DNA from: Marivita sp. | GTDB lineage: Bacteria > Pseudomonadota > Alphaproteobacteria > Rhodobacterales > Rhodobacteraceae | Reading direction: 5' to 3' | DNA: 59,282 bases | NCBI RefSeq assembly: GCF_020055635.1 | Contig: NZ_JAIPUT010000025.1 | Coordinates: 1 to 59,282, forward strand | Shown: positions 7,972-16,312 of the stretch, in pieces | How the letters are laid out: every line of letters begins with the position of its first letter | Numbering within the stretch: the first letter of the stretch is position 1 | Made by a program: the position numbers and the translations under genes | Notes under the pieces: model-generated | The model's database searches: none | What the model saw: only the letters and a program-made list of their open reading frames with translations | What the model was told of the DNA's origin: nothing

Positions 7972-9546
7972 TCAGTCGACGGTGAAGTACTTCACCTTTA
8001 CCTGATCGTCGGAATCCATTGCCGCACCGACTTTTCCATCCATCGCCCAGTTCAGAACCTGGTGGTGGATCGGCAGGTAAACCACGTCATCCTTCACGAT
8101 CTGCCACATCTCCGCGACCATCGCGTCGCGCTTTTCAAGATCGACTTCCTGCGCGATCGCCTGGGTCATCTCGTCGATCTTGGCGTTGGAATAGCGCGTG
8201 CCGTTCCAAGTGCCGAAGAGTTCGCCCTTGGTGTGGTACAAGAAGTTAAAGATGTATTCGGAATCGTAGGACGGGATTCCCCAGCCCAGCATGTAGAAAT
8301 CCGACTCAAGCCCGTTGACCAGCGGGAAATGCTGCGCCTTGGGAAGCGCCTCGAGATTCACCGTGACACCGATCTGCGCCAGCATCCCGACAGTGGCCTG
8401 GCAGATCGCCTCATCGTTGATGTAGCGGTCGTTCGGGCAGTTCAGCGTGATTGAGAAGCCGTCACCGTAACCTGCCTCTTCCATCAGCGCCTTGGCTGCG
8501 GCGACATCCCATTCCGGGTAGGAATCCAGTTCTTCCGTCCAACCCTGAACGAAGGGCGGGGCAATCATCCCAGCCGGCTGCGACTGGCCACGCATCACGA
8601 CCTGCTGAATCGCTTCGCGATTGATCGCCATGTTCATCGCCTGCCGAACCTTGACGTCGGTCAGGGGGTTCTTGCCATCGACATTTCCGCCCAGCAGTTC
8701 GTCGCTGAGGTTCAGACCGAAAAAGATCACGCGGTTCTGCGGTGCGGTCAGCACCTTCTTCCCGTCAGTGGTCTTGATCCGTTCCAGATCCTGCACCGGC
8801 ACGTCCTGAATGAAATCCACCTCACCCGAAAGAAGAGCCGCCATGCGGGTTGCCTGGTTCTGAATCGGGGTGAATTTGATATCGGTGAACTCCATCGGGA
8901 ATTCATCCTTGCCCCAATAGTCCTCGTTGATCGTCATCACCGTCTTGACGTCGTTTTCGCGGCTGACGAGCTTGTAGGGTCCGGTGCCGTTCACGTTTTG
9001 CGAGGCAAAGGTTTCCTCGCCACCCTCGACATCTTGGACGTCGACGACATTGTTCACCTCGGCCCAGCCCTTGTCGATGACGAAGATGTTGGGCAGCGTC
9101 GCGGGAAGAATAGGGTTCGGACCGTTCGTGATGATGTTCACTTCGTAGTCGTTCACCGCTTCGACGGAGGCGACGGACGAGATGATGCCCTTCATGTCGC
9201 TTTCTTCAGAGAGCGCCCGCTCGAAGGAAAATACGACGTCCTCGGCGGTGAAATCCGCACCATCGTGGAATGTCACACCTTCGCGCAGCTTGAAATTCCA
9301 GACTTCCGGATTGTCGGGGCTGACCGACCATTCGGTTGCGAGCGCGGCTTGCAGATTACCGTCCGGTGCGCGCAGGATCAGCGGTTCCATCATCTGGTGC
9401 ATCACCGCGATCGTCACACCTTCGTTCTGGGCATGCGGGTCCAGGGTCAGCGCATCCCCCGCGCGTGCCCATTTCAGCGTTTCGGCGCTGGCCGACGCGC
9501 CAAGAACCAGCGACATGGCCGTCGCCATCAACATCGTCTTTTTCAT
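7972..9546 (-). CDS. Peptide ABC transporter substrate-binding protein (SBP_bac_5, system 1)
   Basis: This periplasmic receptor has 524 residues from the ATG at 9546, which has GGGAG upstream. A longer in-frame start at 9672 would bury the signal peptide. The Sec signal is MKKTMLMATAMSLVLGASASA, with cleavage likely after ASA. Family-5 features include LKWARAGDALTLDPHAQNEG, WNFKLREGVTFHDGADFTAEDVVFSFER and NGTGPYKLVSRE. It heads the transporter part of the operon that begins with the M20 and M24 genes. Ligands of the family are di- and oligopeptides, opines, nickel and glycosides; the ligand here is unknown. Confidence 0.92.
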   Translation of the reverse strand: MKKTMLMATAMSLVLGASASAETLKWARAGDALTLDPHAQNEGVTIAVMHQMMEPLILRAPDGNLQAALATEWSVSPDNPEVWNFKLREGVTFHDGADFTAEDVVFSFERALSEESDMKGIISSVASVEAVNDYEVNIITNGPNPILPATLPNIFVIDKGWAEVNNVVDVQDVEGGEETFASQNVNGTGPYKLVSRENDVKTVMTINEDYWGKDEFPMEFTDIKFTPIQNQATRMAALLSGEVDFIQDVPVQDLERIKTTDGKKVLTAPQNRVIFFGLNLSDELLGGNVDGKNPLTDVKVRQAMNMAINREAIQQVVMRGQSQPAGMIAPPFVQGWTEELDSYPEWDVAAAKALMEEAGYGDGFSITLNCPNDRYINDEAICQATVGMLAQIGVTVNLEALPKAQHFPLVNGLESDFYMLGWGIPSYDSEYIFNFLYHTKGELFGTWNGTRYSNAKIDEMTQAIAQEVDLEKRDAMVAEMWQIVKDDVVYLPIHHQVLNWAMDGKVGAAMDSDDQVKVKYFTVD

Positions 9547-9598
9547 TGCGGAATACTCCCGGTTGGTTTGATTTTTTTGCCTACGGCTGCCGCAGGGT

Positions 9599-9610
9599 GA
9601 ACTTTTGTGC
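9599..9610. promoter_or_regulatory. Weak copy of the shared operator before binding protein 1
   Basis: GAAC-N4-GTGC differs from GAAC-N4-GTTC at one base and has no third half-site. It lies about 50 bases before the binding-protein start in a 122-base gap inside a probable operon. It may be chance. Confidence 0.25.
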
Positions 9611-9668
9611 GGCTGATAAAACGAAAAGCCGCCAGCCCATGCAAGTGTTACCCGCTTGACACGTGGCG

Positions 9669-10757
9669 TCAACGCGCGACGTGCAGCGTTCTTTCAAGCG
9701 ATGACAGGATCTCCGGCCCGTCCCGCCGAAGGATCACGATCTCTTCGAGCCGGATGCCGAACCTGCCCGGAATGTAGATCCCGGGTTCGATCGAAAAGAC
9801 CATGTTTTCGCGCAACTCCGTCTGGGAGGATGAGGTCAGATAGGGTGGTTCGTGTACCTCGAGACCCAAACCATGCCCGGTGCGATGAACAAAGTAGTCG
9901 CCATATCCGGCATCGGTGATCACTTCTCTAGCGGCATCATCGACAACATGTGCTGCCACCCCCGGACGCGCCGCCTCCATTGCCGCCAAAAGCGCGGCTT
10001 CGACAATGGCATGTACCTCTTCGTAGCCGTCCGGAGCATGACCGACTGCGGCCATCCTCGTCATGTCGCTCGGGTAGCCACCATATCCCGCGCCGATGTC
10101 GAAAACGATGCTGTCGCCTTCCTGGATCACGCGGTCACCGGTGGAATGGTGCGGGAATGCGCCATTGGGACCGCTGGCGCACAGTGCAAAGGCCACATCC
10201 GCACCCTGCTCGGCAAAGCTGTCGCGGATGGCAGAGGCCACCTGTTTCTCGGTCAGCCCCGGCTTCAATGCGGCAAACCCCGCTTGCATCGCTTTATCGT
10301 TGACCAGCGCAGACGCTTTGAGCGCTTCGTACTCGTCCGCATCCTTGATCATGCGCAATTTGCCAACGAGTTCCGATGCCAAGACGCGCTTTGCATCCGG
10401 CAGGACGTTGAGAAGCTCCAGCGAGAAATCGGTCCGCATGGTTTCGTCCAGGCAGATCGTCGTGACATCGCCGAATTTCCTGACAACCGCGGCCAGAACG
10501 GCCGACGGCCCATCTTCGTCACGCCAGGTTCGAAGAGGCAAACCGGCATTGGTCCCCGCCTGTTCGGCATTGACGGAGGGCACCACGAAAACGGCCTCTT
10601 GCTGACCGATCAGAGCCAAAGTCAGCCGCTCGTCCGGGTGAGGATGCCAATCGAGTGCCCATTGCATATGCGCCGCCGGGCCAAGCGCCACGAGGTCGAT
10701 GCCCTGCGCAGACATTTCAGAGCGGATCGCGTCAAGTTTCCGGTTCAGTTCTGTCAT
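9669..10757 (-). CDS. M24-family metallopeptidase (Xaa-Pro peptidase-like)
   Basis: The 362-residue cytoplasmic protein has the creatinase N-terminal domain (about 1-125) and a pita-bread M24 domain. All five dinuclear-metal ligands can be seen: the two Asp of FDIGAGYGGYPSDMTRM, the His in HRTGHGLGLEVHEPPY, and the Glu residues of SIEPGIYIP and IRLEEIVIL. This argues for a metal-dependent hydrolase cutting Xaa-Pro or a related amide, not for metal-free creatinase. It lies between the M20 hydrolase (25 bases upstream) and the peptide transporter, so it probably processes what the transporter imports. Confidence 0.9.
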   Translation of the reverse strand: MTELNRKLDAIRSEMSAQGIDLVALGPAAHMQWALDWHPHPDERLTLALIGQQEAVFVVPSVNAEQAGTNAGLPLRTWRDEDGPSAVLAAVVRKFGDVTTICLDETMRTDFSLELLNVLPDAKRVLASELVGKLRMIKDADEYEALKASALVNDKAMQAGFAALKPGLTEKQVASAIRDSFAEQGADVAFALCASGPNGAFPHHSTGDRVIQEGDSIVFDIGAGYGGYPSDMTRMAAVGHAPDGYEEVHAIVEAALLAAMEAARPGVAAHVVDDAAREVITDAGYGDYFVHRTGHGLGLEVHEPPYLTSSSQTELRENMVFSIEPGIYIPGRFGIRLEEIVILRRDGPEILSSLERTLHVAR

Positions 10758-10782
10758 TCGTCACATCCTTTGTTGCGTAGGC

Positions 10783-12189
10783 TCAGGGCACGCGCGGTTC
10801 GGCATCAGGTCTCAGCGGGCTTTCATAAGGTTCTTTGGCAAGCCGTGCCTTGAAATCCGCCTTGGCCTCGGCAAGGTGGCGGGGATCCGTCAAAAGATCC
10901 ACAGCCGTCCCGGCGATAGCTTTCGACACCTGCACCATTGCCTTGTGCGCAGCGTCGCTTTTTCCCTGCGCCACAACCTGCCATGTGTGCAAAGGCGTCC
11001 CGATGGCCATGGTGCCACCACTTACCTGAGCGAACGGCACGGTCCAGCTGATGTCACCAAGATCCGTGGAGCCCAGCATGGGCACGCCTCGTGTCTCGTA
11101 GGGCACGACGAAATCGCAAAGCGGGGCATCTATCCGCTCCAGCCCTGCCGCTTGGTAGGTGGCGTCGATGTCCGCATCAGACAACGTGCCCTGGATTTGA
11201 CGCGCAAAGGCGCGGTCCTCGTCGGAAAACTGCGCCGAGCCCACGCGCTCGAAGTGCTTTTGCATCAGCTTGTAAAGCGGCGGGTTGTCCAACATCTCAG
11301 ACATGGCTGAAATGAAGTGCGATCGCATCGTCGTTCCGGACATCAGCGCTGCACCTTCTGCGACCTTTGTCACGCGTTCCAGCACCGACTGCATGTCTTT
11401 GCGCTTCAGCGACCGAACGGAATACCGCACAGTTGCGCGTTCCTGCACCACATTGGGCGCCTGGCCACCGGAATCGAGAACGGCATAGTGAATCCGGGCA
11501 TCCTGCGGAACGTGTTCGCGCAGATAGTTCACGCCGACACTCATCAATTCGACGGCATCGAGTGCGCTGCGGCCCAGATGCGGCGACACGGCGGCATGGG
11601 ATGTCCGTCCCTGGAAGTGAAAGTCGATCATCGCGACTGCCAGGGTCAGGGGCGGAATGATGCCGTTAAAGCTCATCGGGTGCCAAGACAGCGCGGCATC
11701 GACATCGTCGAACACCCCTTCGCGCACCATGAAGGTTTTGGCCGCCCCACCCTCTTCTGCCGGACAACCGTAATACCGCACGGTTCCAGGCAGATTGTTG
11801 GCCGCCAGGAAATCCTTGACCGCAGTTGCGGCCATCATTGCGCCCGCCCCCAGAAGGTTGTGCCCGCAGCCATGCCCGCTGCCACCCTCTTCGACCGGAT
11901 CAAATTCCACAGATCCGGCAATCTGGCTCAGGCCCGGCAAGGCGTCGTACTCACCAAGAATCGCGATCACGGGACCACCCTGACCCGCCTCTCCCATGAC
12001 TGCTGTGTCTATTCCGGCCAGCCCCGTTTCGACACGGAAGCCCTCGGCTTCCAAGAGCGCGCGATGCGCCTCGGCCGAGCGGTGTTCCTTGTAGAGAAGC
12101 TCGGGCGTTTCCCAAACGCTGTCAGCCAATTCGATGAACCGCGTCTTCTTGGTTTCGATCATGTCCCAAAGGGGGTCGTCATTCCGCAT
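10783..12189 (-). CDS. M20-family amidohydrolase (AbgB-like)
   Basis: The 468-residue M20 family protein resembles subunit B of p-aminobenzoyl-glutamate hydrolase and related amidohydrolases. Visible features are the metal-site segment GHGCGHN with Cys108 and His110, the preceding LGEYDALPGL, and the CPAEEGG motif with catalytic/ligand Glu145-Glu146. A lid domain follows (about 190-310). The ATG at 12189 is preferred over an in-frame start at 12231 because AGGAAGG precedes it and the operator at 12236-12259 then stays outside the gene. It is the first gene of the operon that runs through the M24 peptidase into Opp system 1. The substrate is probably an N-acyl or aminoacyl amide. Confidence 0.9.
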   Translation of the reverse strand: MRNDDPLWDMIETKKTRFIELADSVWETPELLYKEHRSAEAHRALLEAEGFRVETGLAGIDTAVMGEAGQGGPVIAILGEYDALPGLSQIAGSVEFDPVEEGGSGHGCGHNLLGAGAMMAATAVKDFLAANNLPGTVRYYGCPAEEGGAAKTFMVREGVFDDVDAALSWHPMSFNGIIPPLTLAVAMIDFHFQGRTSHAAVSPHLGRSALDAVELMSVGVNYLREHVPQDARIHYAVLDSGGQAPNVVQERATVRYSVRSLKRKDMQSVLERVTKVAEGAALMSGTTMRSHFISAMSEMLDNPPLYKLMQKHFERVGSAQFSDEDRAFARQIQGTLSDADIDATYQAAGLERIDAPLCDFVVPYETRGVPMLGSTDLGDISWTVPFAQVSGGTMAIGTPLHTWQVVAQGKSDAAHKAMVQVSKAIAGTAVDLLTDPRHLAEAKADFKARLAKEPYESPLRPDAEPRVP

Positions 12190-12235
12190 GGAAGCCTTCC
12201 TAAATCGCCGGCCAGGCGAAAGCAGTTTCACTGAG

Positions 12236-12259
12236 CGAACAGTTGTTCACAAAACGCAC
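12236..12259. promoter_or_regulatory. Putative tripartite IclR-type operator before the M20 operon
   Basis: CGAAC-N4-GTTCA-N5-CGCAC. The GAAC-N4-GTTC palindrome (12237-12248) is exact and a third half-site CGCAC follows (12255-12259). It lies in the 75-base gap between the M20 gene and the isochorismatase-like gene, both leftward, which suggests a promoter for the M20-M24-Opp operon here. Confidence 0.65.
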
Positions 12260-12264
12260 TGTTG

Positions 12265-12924
12265 TCAACCGATTGCCAGTTCCGCGACCAGCTCTGCTGT
12301 GGTGACCTGGCGACAATAGCCACGGATCGCCTGCAACGAGGCCACCTGACGCTCTGGCGTATAGGTGGCACAGGCGTCGGCGACCAATGTCACGAGATAC
12401 CCCAAGTCACAGGCATCGCGCACCGCGCTTTCGACGCATTGATCGGTCAGGACGCCCGAGATCACAAGCTGGGCAACACCAAGATTGCGCAACACGTAGT
12501 CGATATGCGTCGACACGAACACAGATGAGGATGACTTGGGCAGAACGATCTCGTCACCCTGCGGCGCAATGCCGTCGATCAACTTGGCGTCGAACGACCC
12601 TTTCGGCACGTTGAAGCCGGTAATCTTGTAATCCAGGCTGCGGTCGCGCCCATCCAGCGTCAGGCTTTCAATGGTCGTATACATCACTTCCATCCCTGCC
12701 TGCCGCCCGGCGCGTTGCAAGGCCTGCATGTTGGGCAGAATCTCGCGGTTGAAGCGCGCGATGAAGGGCAGATATGTGTCCCTGCGGTCGTTTTCGCTGG
12801 CTTGACGAACCTCGCTCCCCTCGGGATGCAGGCAAAAGTTCTGAACGTCGATGAACAGCAGCGCGGCGCGATCCGGTTGCACGGCGATGTCACGGCTGGT
12901 GGTCGACAGAAAGGGCGCAGTCAT
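12265..12924 (-). CDS. Isochorismatase-family cysteine hydrolase
   Basis: This 219-residue cysteine hydrolase has the complete catalytic triad: Asp26 in LLFIDVQNF, Lys130 in IVLPKSSSSVF and Cys163 in SGVLTDQCVESAVRDA. The last segment with the cis-peptide VLTDQC is the family hallmark. Relatives hydrolyse N-carbamoyl compounds, ureidoacrylate, biuret or nicotinamide. The adjacent N-formylglutamate-amidohydrolase-like gene overlaps it by 4 bases, so an amide or carbamoyl substrate is likely. The precise substrate cannot be read. Confidence 0.9.
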   Translation of the reverse strand: MTAPFLSTTSRDIAVQPDRAALLFIDVQNFCLHPEGSEVRQASENDRRDTYLPFIARFNREILPNMQALQRAGRQAGMEVMYTTIESLTLDGRDRSLDYKITGFNVPKGSFDAKLIDGIAPQGDEIVLPKSSSSVFVSTHIDYVLRNLGVAQLVISGVLTDQCVESAVRDACDLGYLVTLVADACATYTPERQVASLQAIRGYCRQVTTAELVAELAIG

Positions 12925-13658
12925 CGGGTAAACTCCTTCAATGCAGTGGCGAGTGCAGTGCAGATCCGCGCGACGCCAGATGCATCGGCAATCAGGTCAT
13001 TGCGGATCTCGACCAACGCGTGTGGAACGCCGTTGGCTTCGGCATGAACCGGGATGGTATAATCCGACGCGTCGTCGATATCATAGGGCGTATTCGCGTC
13101 GACCGGCCCATCCACAAGTTCGGGCAGGCGCTGCATCAGGTGTCGGAAGAGTGGGTTGTCATCGCGCGCCAGGATCCCTATCTCGACGCGCCGTGGCGCC
13201 GCGTCACCCCGACGATGCGGGGTAAAGCTGTGCACACTGACCAGCGCCGACCGCCCCGGAACCATCGCGGCCAGTGTAGCGTGAAACGGTTGGTGGATCT
13301 CGTCCCAGCGCGCGGTCACATCCGGATCCGTCAGCCCCGCGTTGCCGGGAACAGTCCGCGTATCCGAGCGGTCCGGCACCAGGTCCGGGGCGTTTCGCGG
13401 ACGATTGCAATCAATGACCAGCCGAGAGTACCGCTGTGCCACATAGGTCGCCCCGAGCTTTTCTGAAAGCGCCCTGGTCACCTCCAACGCACCGGGATCC
13501 CATCCGATATGGTCCAACAGGTCTTCCCGCGCCAATCCAAGATTTCCCAGCTGCCGAGGGATCGTGGTTCCGGCGTGTTCGCAACTCAACAACATGCCTG
13601 CACCGTCTGGACCACCTCCACGAAGAATCGGATCCGGGTCGGTTGAGTGCAGAAGCAT
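12921..13658 (-). CDS. N-formylglutamate amidohydrolase (FGase) family protein
   Basis: The 245-residue protein belongs to the FGase family, zinc-dependent hydrolases related to HutG. Family features are LLSCEHAGTTIP with Glu27-His28, HIGWDPGAL (50-58) and YSRLVIDCNRPRN (77-89). HutG releases formate and glutamate from N-formylglutamate, but no hut gene is visible, and many family members hydrolyse other N-acyl amino acids. The ATG at 13658 is preceded by GAGAGGGA, so it is preferred over the in-frame start at 13676. It is divergent from the glutamine-synthetase-like gene across an 81-base gap with an operator. Confidence 0.85.
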   Translation of the reverse strand: MLLHSTDPDPILRGGGPDGAGMLLSCEHAGTTIPRQLGNLGLAREDLLDHIGWDPGALEVTRALSEKLGATYVAQRYSRLVIDCNRPRNAPDLVPDRSDTRTVPGNAGLTDPDVTARWDEIHQPFHATLAAMVPGRSALVSVHSFTPHRRGDAAPRRVEIGILARDDNPLFRHLMQRLPELVDGPVDANTPYDIDDASDYTIPVHAEANGVPHALVEIRNDLIADASGVARICTALATALKEFTR

Positions 13659-13681
13659 GATGTCCCTCTCTTGCAATGCGA

Positions 13682-13693
13682 GAACAGATGTTC
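13682..13693. promoter_or_regulatory. Putative IclR-type operator in a divergent promoter region
   Basis: Exact GAAC-N4-GTTC palindrome, with GAACA/TGTTC arms. It sits between the leftward FGase-like gene and the rightward ligase gene, so it could control both. The third half-site is not recognisable. Confidence 0.6.
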
Positions 13694-13739
13694 ACAATCA
13701 GGGCAGATCGACAAGACGCCATTTTCATTGGAGAACTCA

Positions 13740-15041
13740 ATGTCCGAACCCCTTGTGATGGCCTGCTTGAGCGATGTTGCAGGACTGGTGCGCGGCAAAG
13801 GCTTCGCCTTGGCAGATCTGGACAAACGATGCCGGTCAGGCATCGGCTGGACACCAACCAATGTGCAGATCACCTGCTTTGATGGGATTGCACCGTCACC
13901 TTTCGGATCCGAAGGCGACGTGATCCTCTGGCCGGACGCGGACGCCTTGTTCGAAGCCGACATCCCCGGCGCGCCAACATTGCGGATGGTCCTTGGGGAT
14001 GTGACCGACCGAACTGGCGCTGCTTGGACGTGCTGCCTGCGCTCTCACCTGCGCGCGGCCATCGAGCGCCTGGAAGCGGCAAGCGGGCTCGAAGCGCGGA
14101 TCGCGTTCGAGCATGAGTTCATGTTGATCGGGCAGGGCGCCGGACCGGCCTTTTCGCTCTCGGGGTTTTACGGCGTCCAGGACTTCTCTCAGGCACTGAT
14201 CGCCGCCTTGAAAAACGCCGGAATGGAGCCGGATAGTCTCCTGCGGGAATACGGGCCATCGCAGTTCGAAGTCACGCTTGCCCCCAAACCTGCGCTTCGG
14301 GCCGCGGATGAGGCCATAGCGCTGCGGGAAATCACCCGGGCCGTCGCAAGTTCCTTTGGATACCGGGCAAGCTTTGCACCAATTCTGGATGCCGACAGCG
14401 TGGGCAACGGGGTGCATGTTCACCTGAGCCTTTGGGATCGGCAGGGACAACCCCGAATGTTTGATCCCGACGGTATCGCCGGTTTGTCGCAGGAAGCTGG
14501 CGCGGCGGCCGCGGGAATTCTGCGGCACATGCCGGATTTCGCGGCACTGTCCGCACCCTCTGCGGTCAGCTTCATCAGGTTGCAACCGCATCGCTGGAGC
14601 GCGGCATTCGCCAATCTGGCGATCCAGGACCGTGAAGCGGGATTGCGGATTTGCCCGGTCAACACAACTGATCCGGACCGCGTGGCACAGCAATATCACT
14701 ACGAATATCGGGCTGCGGATGCCGCTGCCTCCCCCTGGCTTTTACTCGCAAGCTTGCTCCATGCAGCGGCCTCGGGCGTCGAAGAAAGCCTGACATGTCC
14801 AAGCCCAAGTTCCGGCGATCTTTCCCTGCTCTCCGAGGACGAGCTTGCAGCGACAGGAATATCCCCCCTGCCCCGCACCCCCGAAGCCGCGCTGGAGCGC
14901 CTCGAGTCGTCCCAGGTGCTGTCAGGCTGGTTTCCCGATGGGTTCATCCAGATCTATATCGACCACAAGCGGCATGAGTTTGCGGCATCGCAGGTTCAGA
15001 GCCCGGAAGAAGCGATGCAAAGCTACGCATCGATTTACTGA
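13740..15041 (+). CDS. Glutamine synthetase family protein (GlnA-like, type III/PuuA-like)
   Basis: The 433-residue member of the glutamine synthetase family likely ligates glutamate to an amine other than ammonia. The first ligand motif is FEHEF (123-127), followed by GNGVHVHLSL matching the catalytic-domain NGxGxHxHxSL segment, and SFIRLQPHRWSAAFANLAIQDREAGLRI matching the glutamate and ATP-site arginine region. The length and the context with a polyamine-type ABC operon resemble gamma-glutamylputrescine synthetase PuuA, but sequence divergence (for example RWSAAFANLA) leaves the substrate open. The start is the ATG with GGAG upstream; an earlier frame extension to 13647 overlaps the FGase gene. 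Confidence 0.85.
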   Translation: MSEPLVMACLSDVAGLVRGKGFALADLDKRCRSGIGWTPTNVQITCFDGIAPSPFGSEGDVILWPDADALFEADIPGAPTLRMVLGDVTDRTGAAWTCCLRSHLRAAIERLEAASGLEARIAFEHEFMLIGQGAGPAFSLSGFYGVQDFSQALIAALKNAGMEPDSLLREYGPSQFEVTLAPKPALRAADEAIALREITRAVASSFGYRASFAPILDADSVGNGVHVHLSLWDRQGQPRMFDPDGIAGLSQEAGAAAAGILRHMPDFAALSAPSAVSFIRLQPHRWSAAFANLAIQDREAGLRICPVNTTDPDRVAQQYHYEYRAADAAASPWLLLASLLHAAASGVEESLTCPSPSSGDLSLLSEDELAATGISPLPRTPEAALERLESSQVLSGWFPDGFIQIYIDHKRHEFAASQVQSPEEAMQSYASIY

Positions 15042-15092
15042 TGCGCGGCGTGTCGGGTGAATCACTTGATCTTGCACGCTCTGCGGTCAATA

Positions 15093-15107
15093 GTTCGGCA
15101 TACGAAC
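15093..15107. promoter_or_regulatory. Putative IclR-type operator before the polyamine-type ABC operon
   Basis: GTTCG-N5-CGAAC, with perfectly symmetric arms, 13 bases before the binding-protein start. Its last bases adjoin the ribosome-binding site AAGGAGG. A regulator bound here would cover the promoter or leader of the operon. Confidence 0.6.
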
Positions 15108-15120
15108 AAGGAGGACGAAA

Positions 15121-16305
15121 ATGACTGCTTCCAGATTGCTTCACCAGATGGCCGCCTCGAACCCGTTGCGATCCGGCCCCAATCGACGCCATGTGCTGGG
15201 CGGGTTGGCCGCCAGCGTTGCCGCTTCTGCCGGCCTTCCGAAAATGGCACGTGCGCAGGACGATGCGCTGGCCTTGCTGACATGGGACGCCTATGCCGAC
15301 CCGCGCCTGCTCGACATGTGGCGCGAACAGACAGGCACACCAATCCGCTACGAGATCCACATCTCGGACCCGACATCGGTCAATCGTCTGCGCGCGGGCG
15401 AAACCAATGTCTGGGATTTCGTCAACCTCAACAATCCCTGGGCGCGGGAAATCCTGTGGCCTGAAAACCTGATCTACGACCTGCCTCGCGACCGGTTCGA
15501 GCCGCTCTACGCGCAGATGTTCGAAAAATTCGCGATGCCTTATGACTGGGCGCTTTCGAAGGACGGAAACAACCTGCTGGGTGTGGTTCAGCGGTTTGAA
15601 ACTTTCGATTTCGTGGTCAATTCCGACGTAATCTCGCCGGAAATGGCCAAGGACGAAGGCTGGGATCTGTTCAACAACCCCGATTTCGCCAACCGTTACG
15701 GCATTCTGGCTTATGAGGATTGGAACGTCATGGACATCTGCATGGGCGCAGGTATCCATCCCTTCAAACCCAAGACCGAGGCCGATTTCGCCAAATTCGA
15801 GGAAACCGCGCGGCGCTGGATCAACAATGCTCGTCTGATCACTACGGATTTCGTACAGCTCAACCTCGCCATGCTGAACGGCGAGATCGACCTTTATTTC
15901 ACCGGCGGCACGTACACGGCCTCTTCCGCGCGGGCCGAGGGCGCAACCAACATCTACGCGATCACGCCGAATTCCGGCCCGGCCGACGGCAAGGGCGGGA
16001 TAAACTGGATCGAGCTCAACTCAGCCGTTGCCAATCCGAACCGCAAGGAAGCCGCCTTCGATTTCCTCGAATGGATAGCCACCCCTGACGCAGCCGAAAT
16101 CATCGCCCGTGGCAACGGCAATCTTCAGCCGGTCAGCCAGATGGCCCAAGACGAAGTGCTTTCGCGCTTCAGTGCCGACGAATTGGACGCCATCCAGTGG
16201 GATGAATTCGACCAACGCATCGCCAACGCAGTCGAGTTTGACATCGTCCCCGACTACGATCGGCTCTACGACATCTACTCGGCTGCCATTCGTGATCGCG
16301 GCTGA
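15121..16305 (+). CDS. Spermidine/putrescine-type ABC substrate-binding protein (Tat-exported)
   Basis: The periplasmic receptor of 394 residues starts with a twin-arginine signal: NRRHVLGGLAASVAASAG with Arg22-Arg23, likely cut after ARA at residue 45. The mature part resembles PotD/PotF-like family-1/6 proteins (LALLTWDAYADPRLLDMW, then NINWIELNSAVANPNRKEAAFDFLEWIA near the C-terminus). Ligands of the group include polyamines, but also other cations and small organic compounds. It leads an operon with ATPase, two permeases, a deacetylase and a GAF protein. AAGGAGG precedes the start. Confidence 0.9.
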   Translation: MTASRLLHQMAASNPLRSGPNRRHVLGGLAASVAASAGLPKMARAQDDALALLTWDAYADPRLLDMWREQTGTPIRYEIHISDPTSVNRLRAGETNVWDFVNLNNPWAREILWPENLIYDLPRDRFEPLYAQMFEKFAMPYDWALSKDGNNLLGVVQRFETFDFVVNSDVISPEMAKDEGWDLFNNPDFANRYGILAYEDWNVMDICMGAGIHPFKPKTEADFAKFEETARRWINNARLITTDFVQLNLAMLNGEIDLYFTGGTYTASSARAEGATNIYAITPNSGPADGKGGINWIELNSAVANPNRKEAAFDFLEWIATPDAAEIIARGNGNLQPVSQMAQDEVLSRFSADELDAIQWDEFDQRIANAVEFDIVPDYDRLYDIYSAAIRDRG

Positions 16306-16312
16306 TCCACGG

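Noticed and set aside
9599..9610. A full operator copy before binding protein 1
   Set aside because: One mismatch in the core palindrome and no third half-site; listed only as a weak candidate and left out of the count of eleven.
9669..10757. Creatinase (creatine to sarcosine and urea) as part of a creatinine pathway with the isochorismatase-like and DAO genes
   Set aside because: All five metal ligands of M24 peptidases are present, whereas creatinase has lost them; no creatininase gene is visible.
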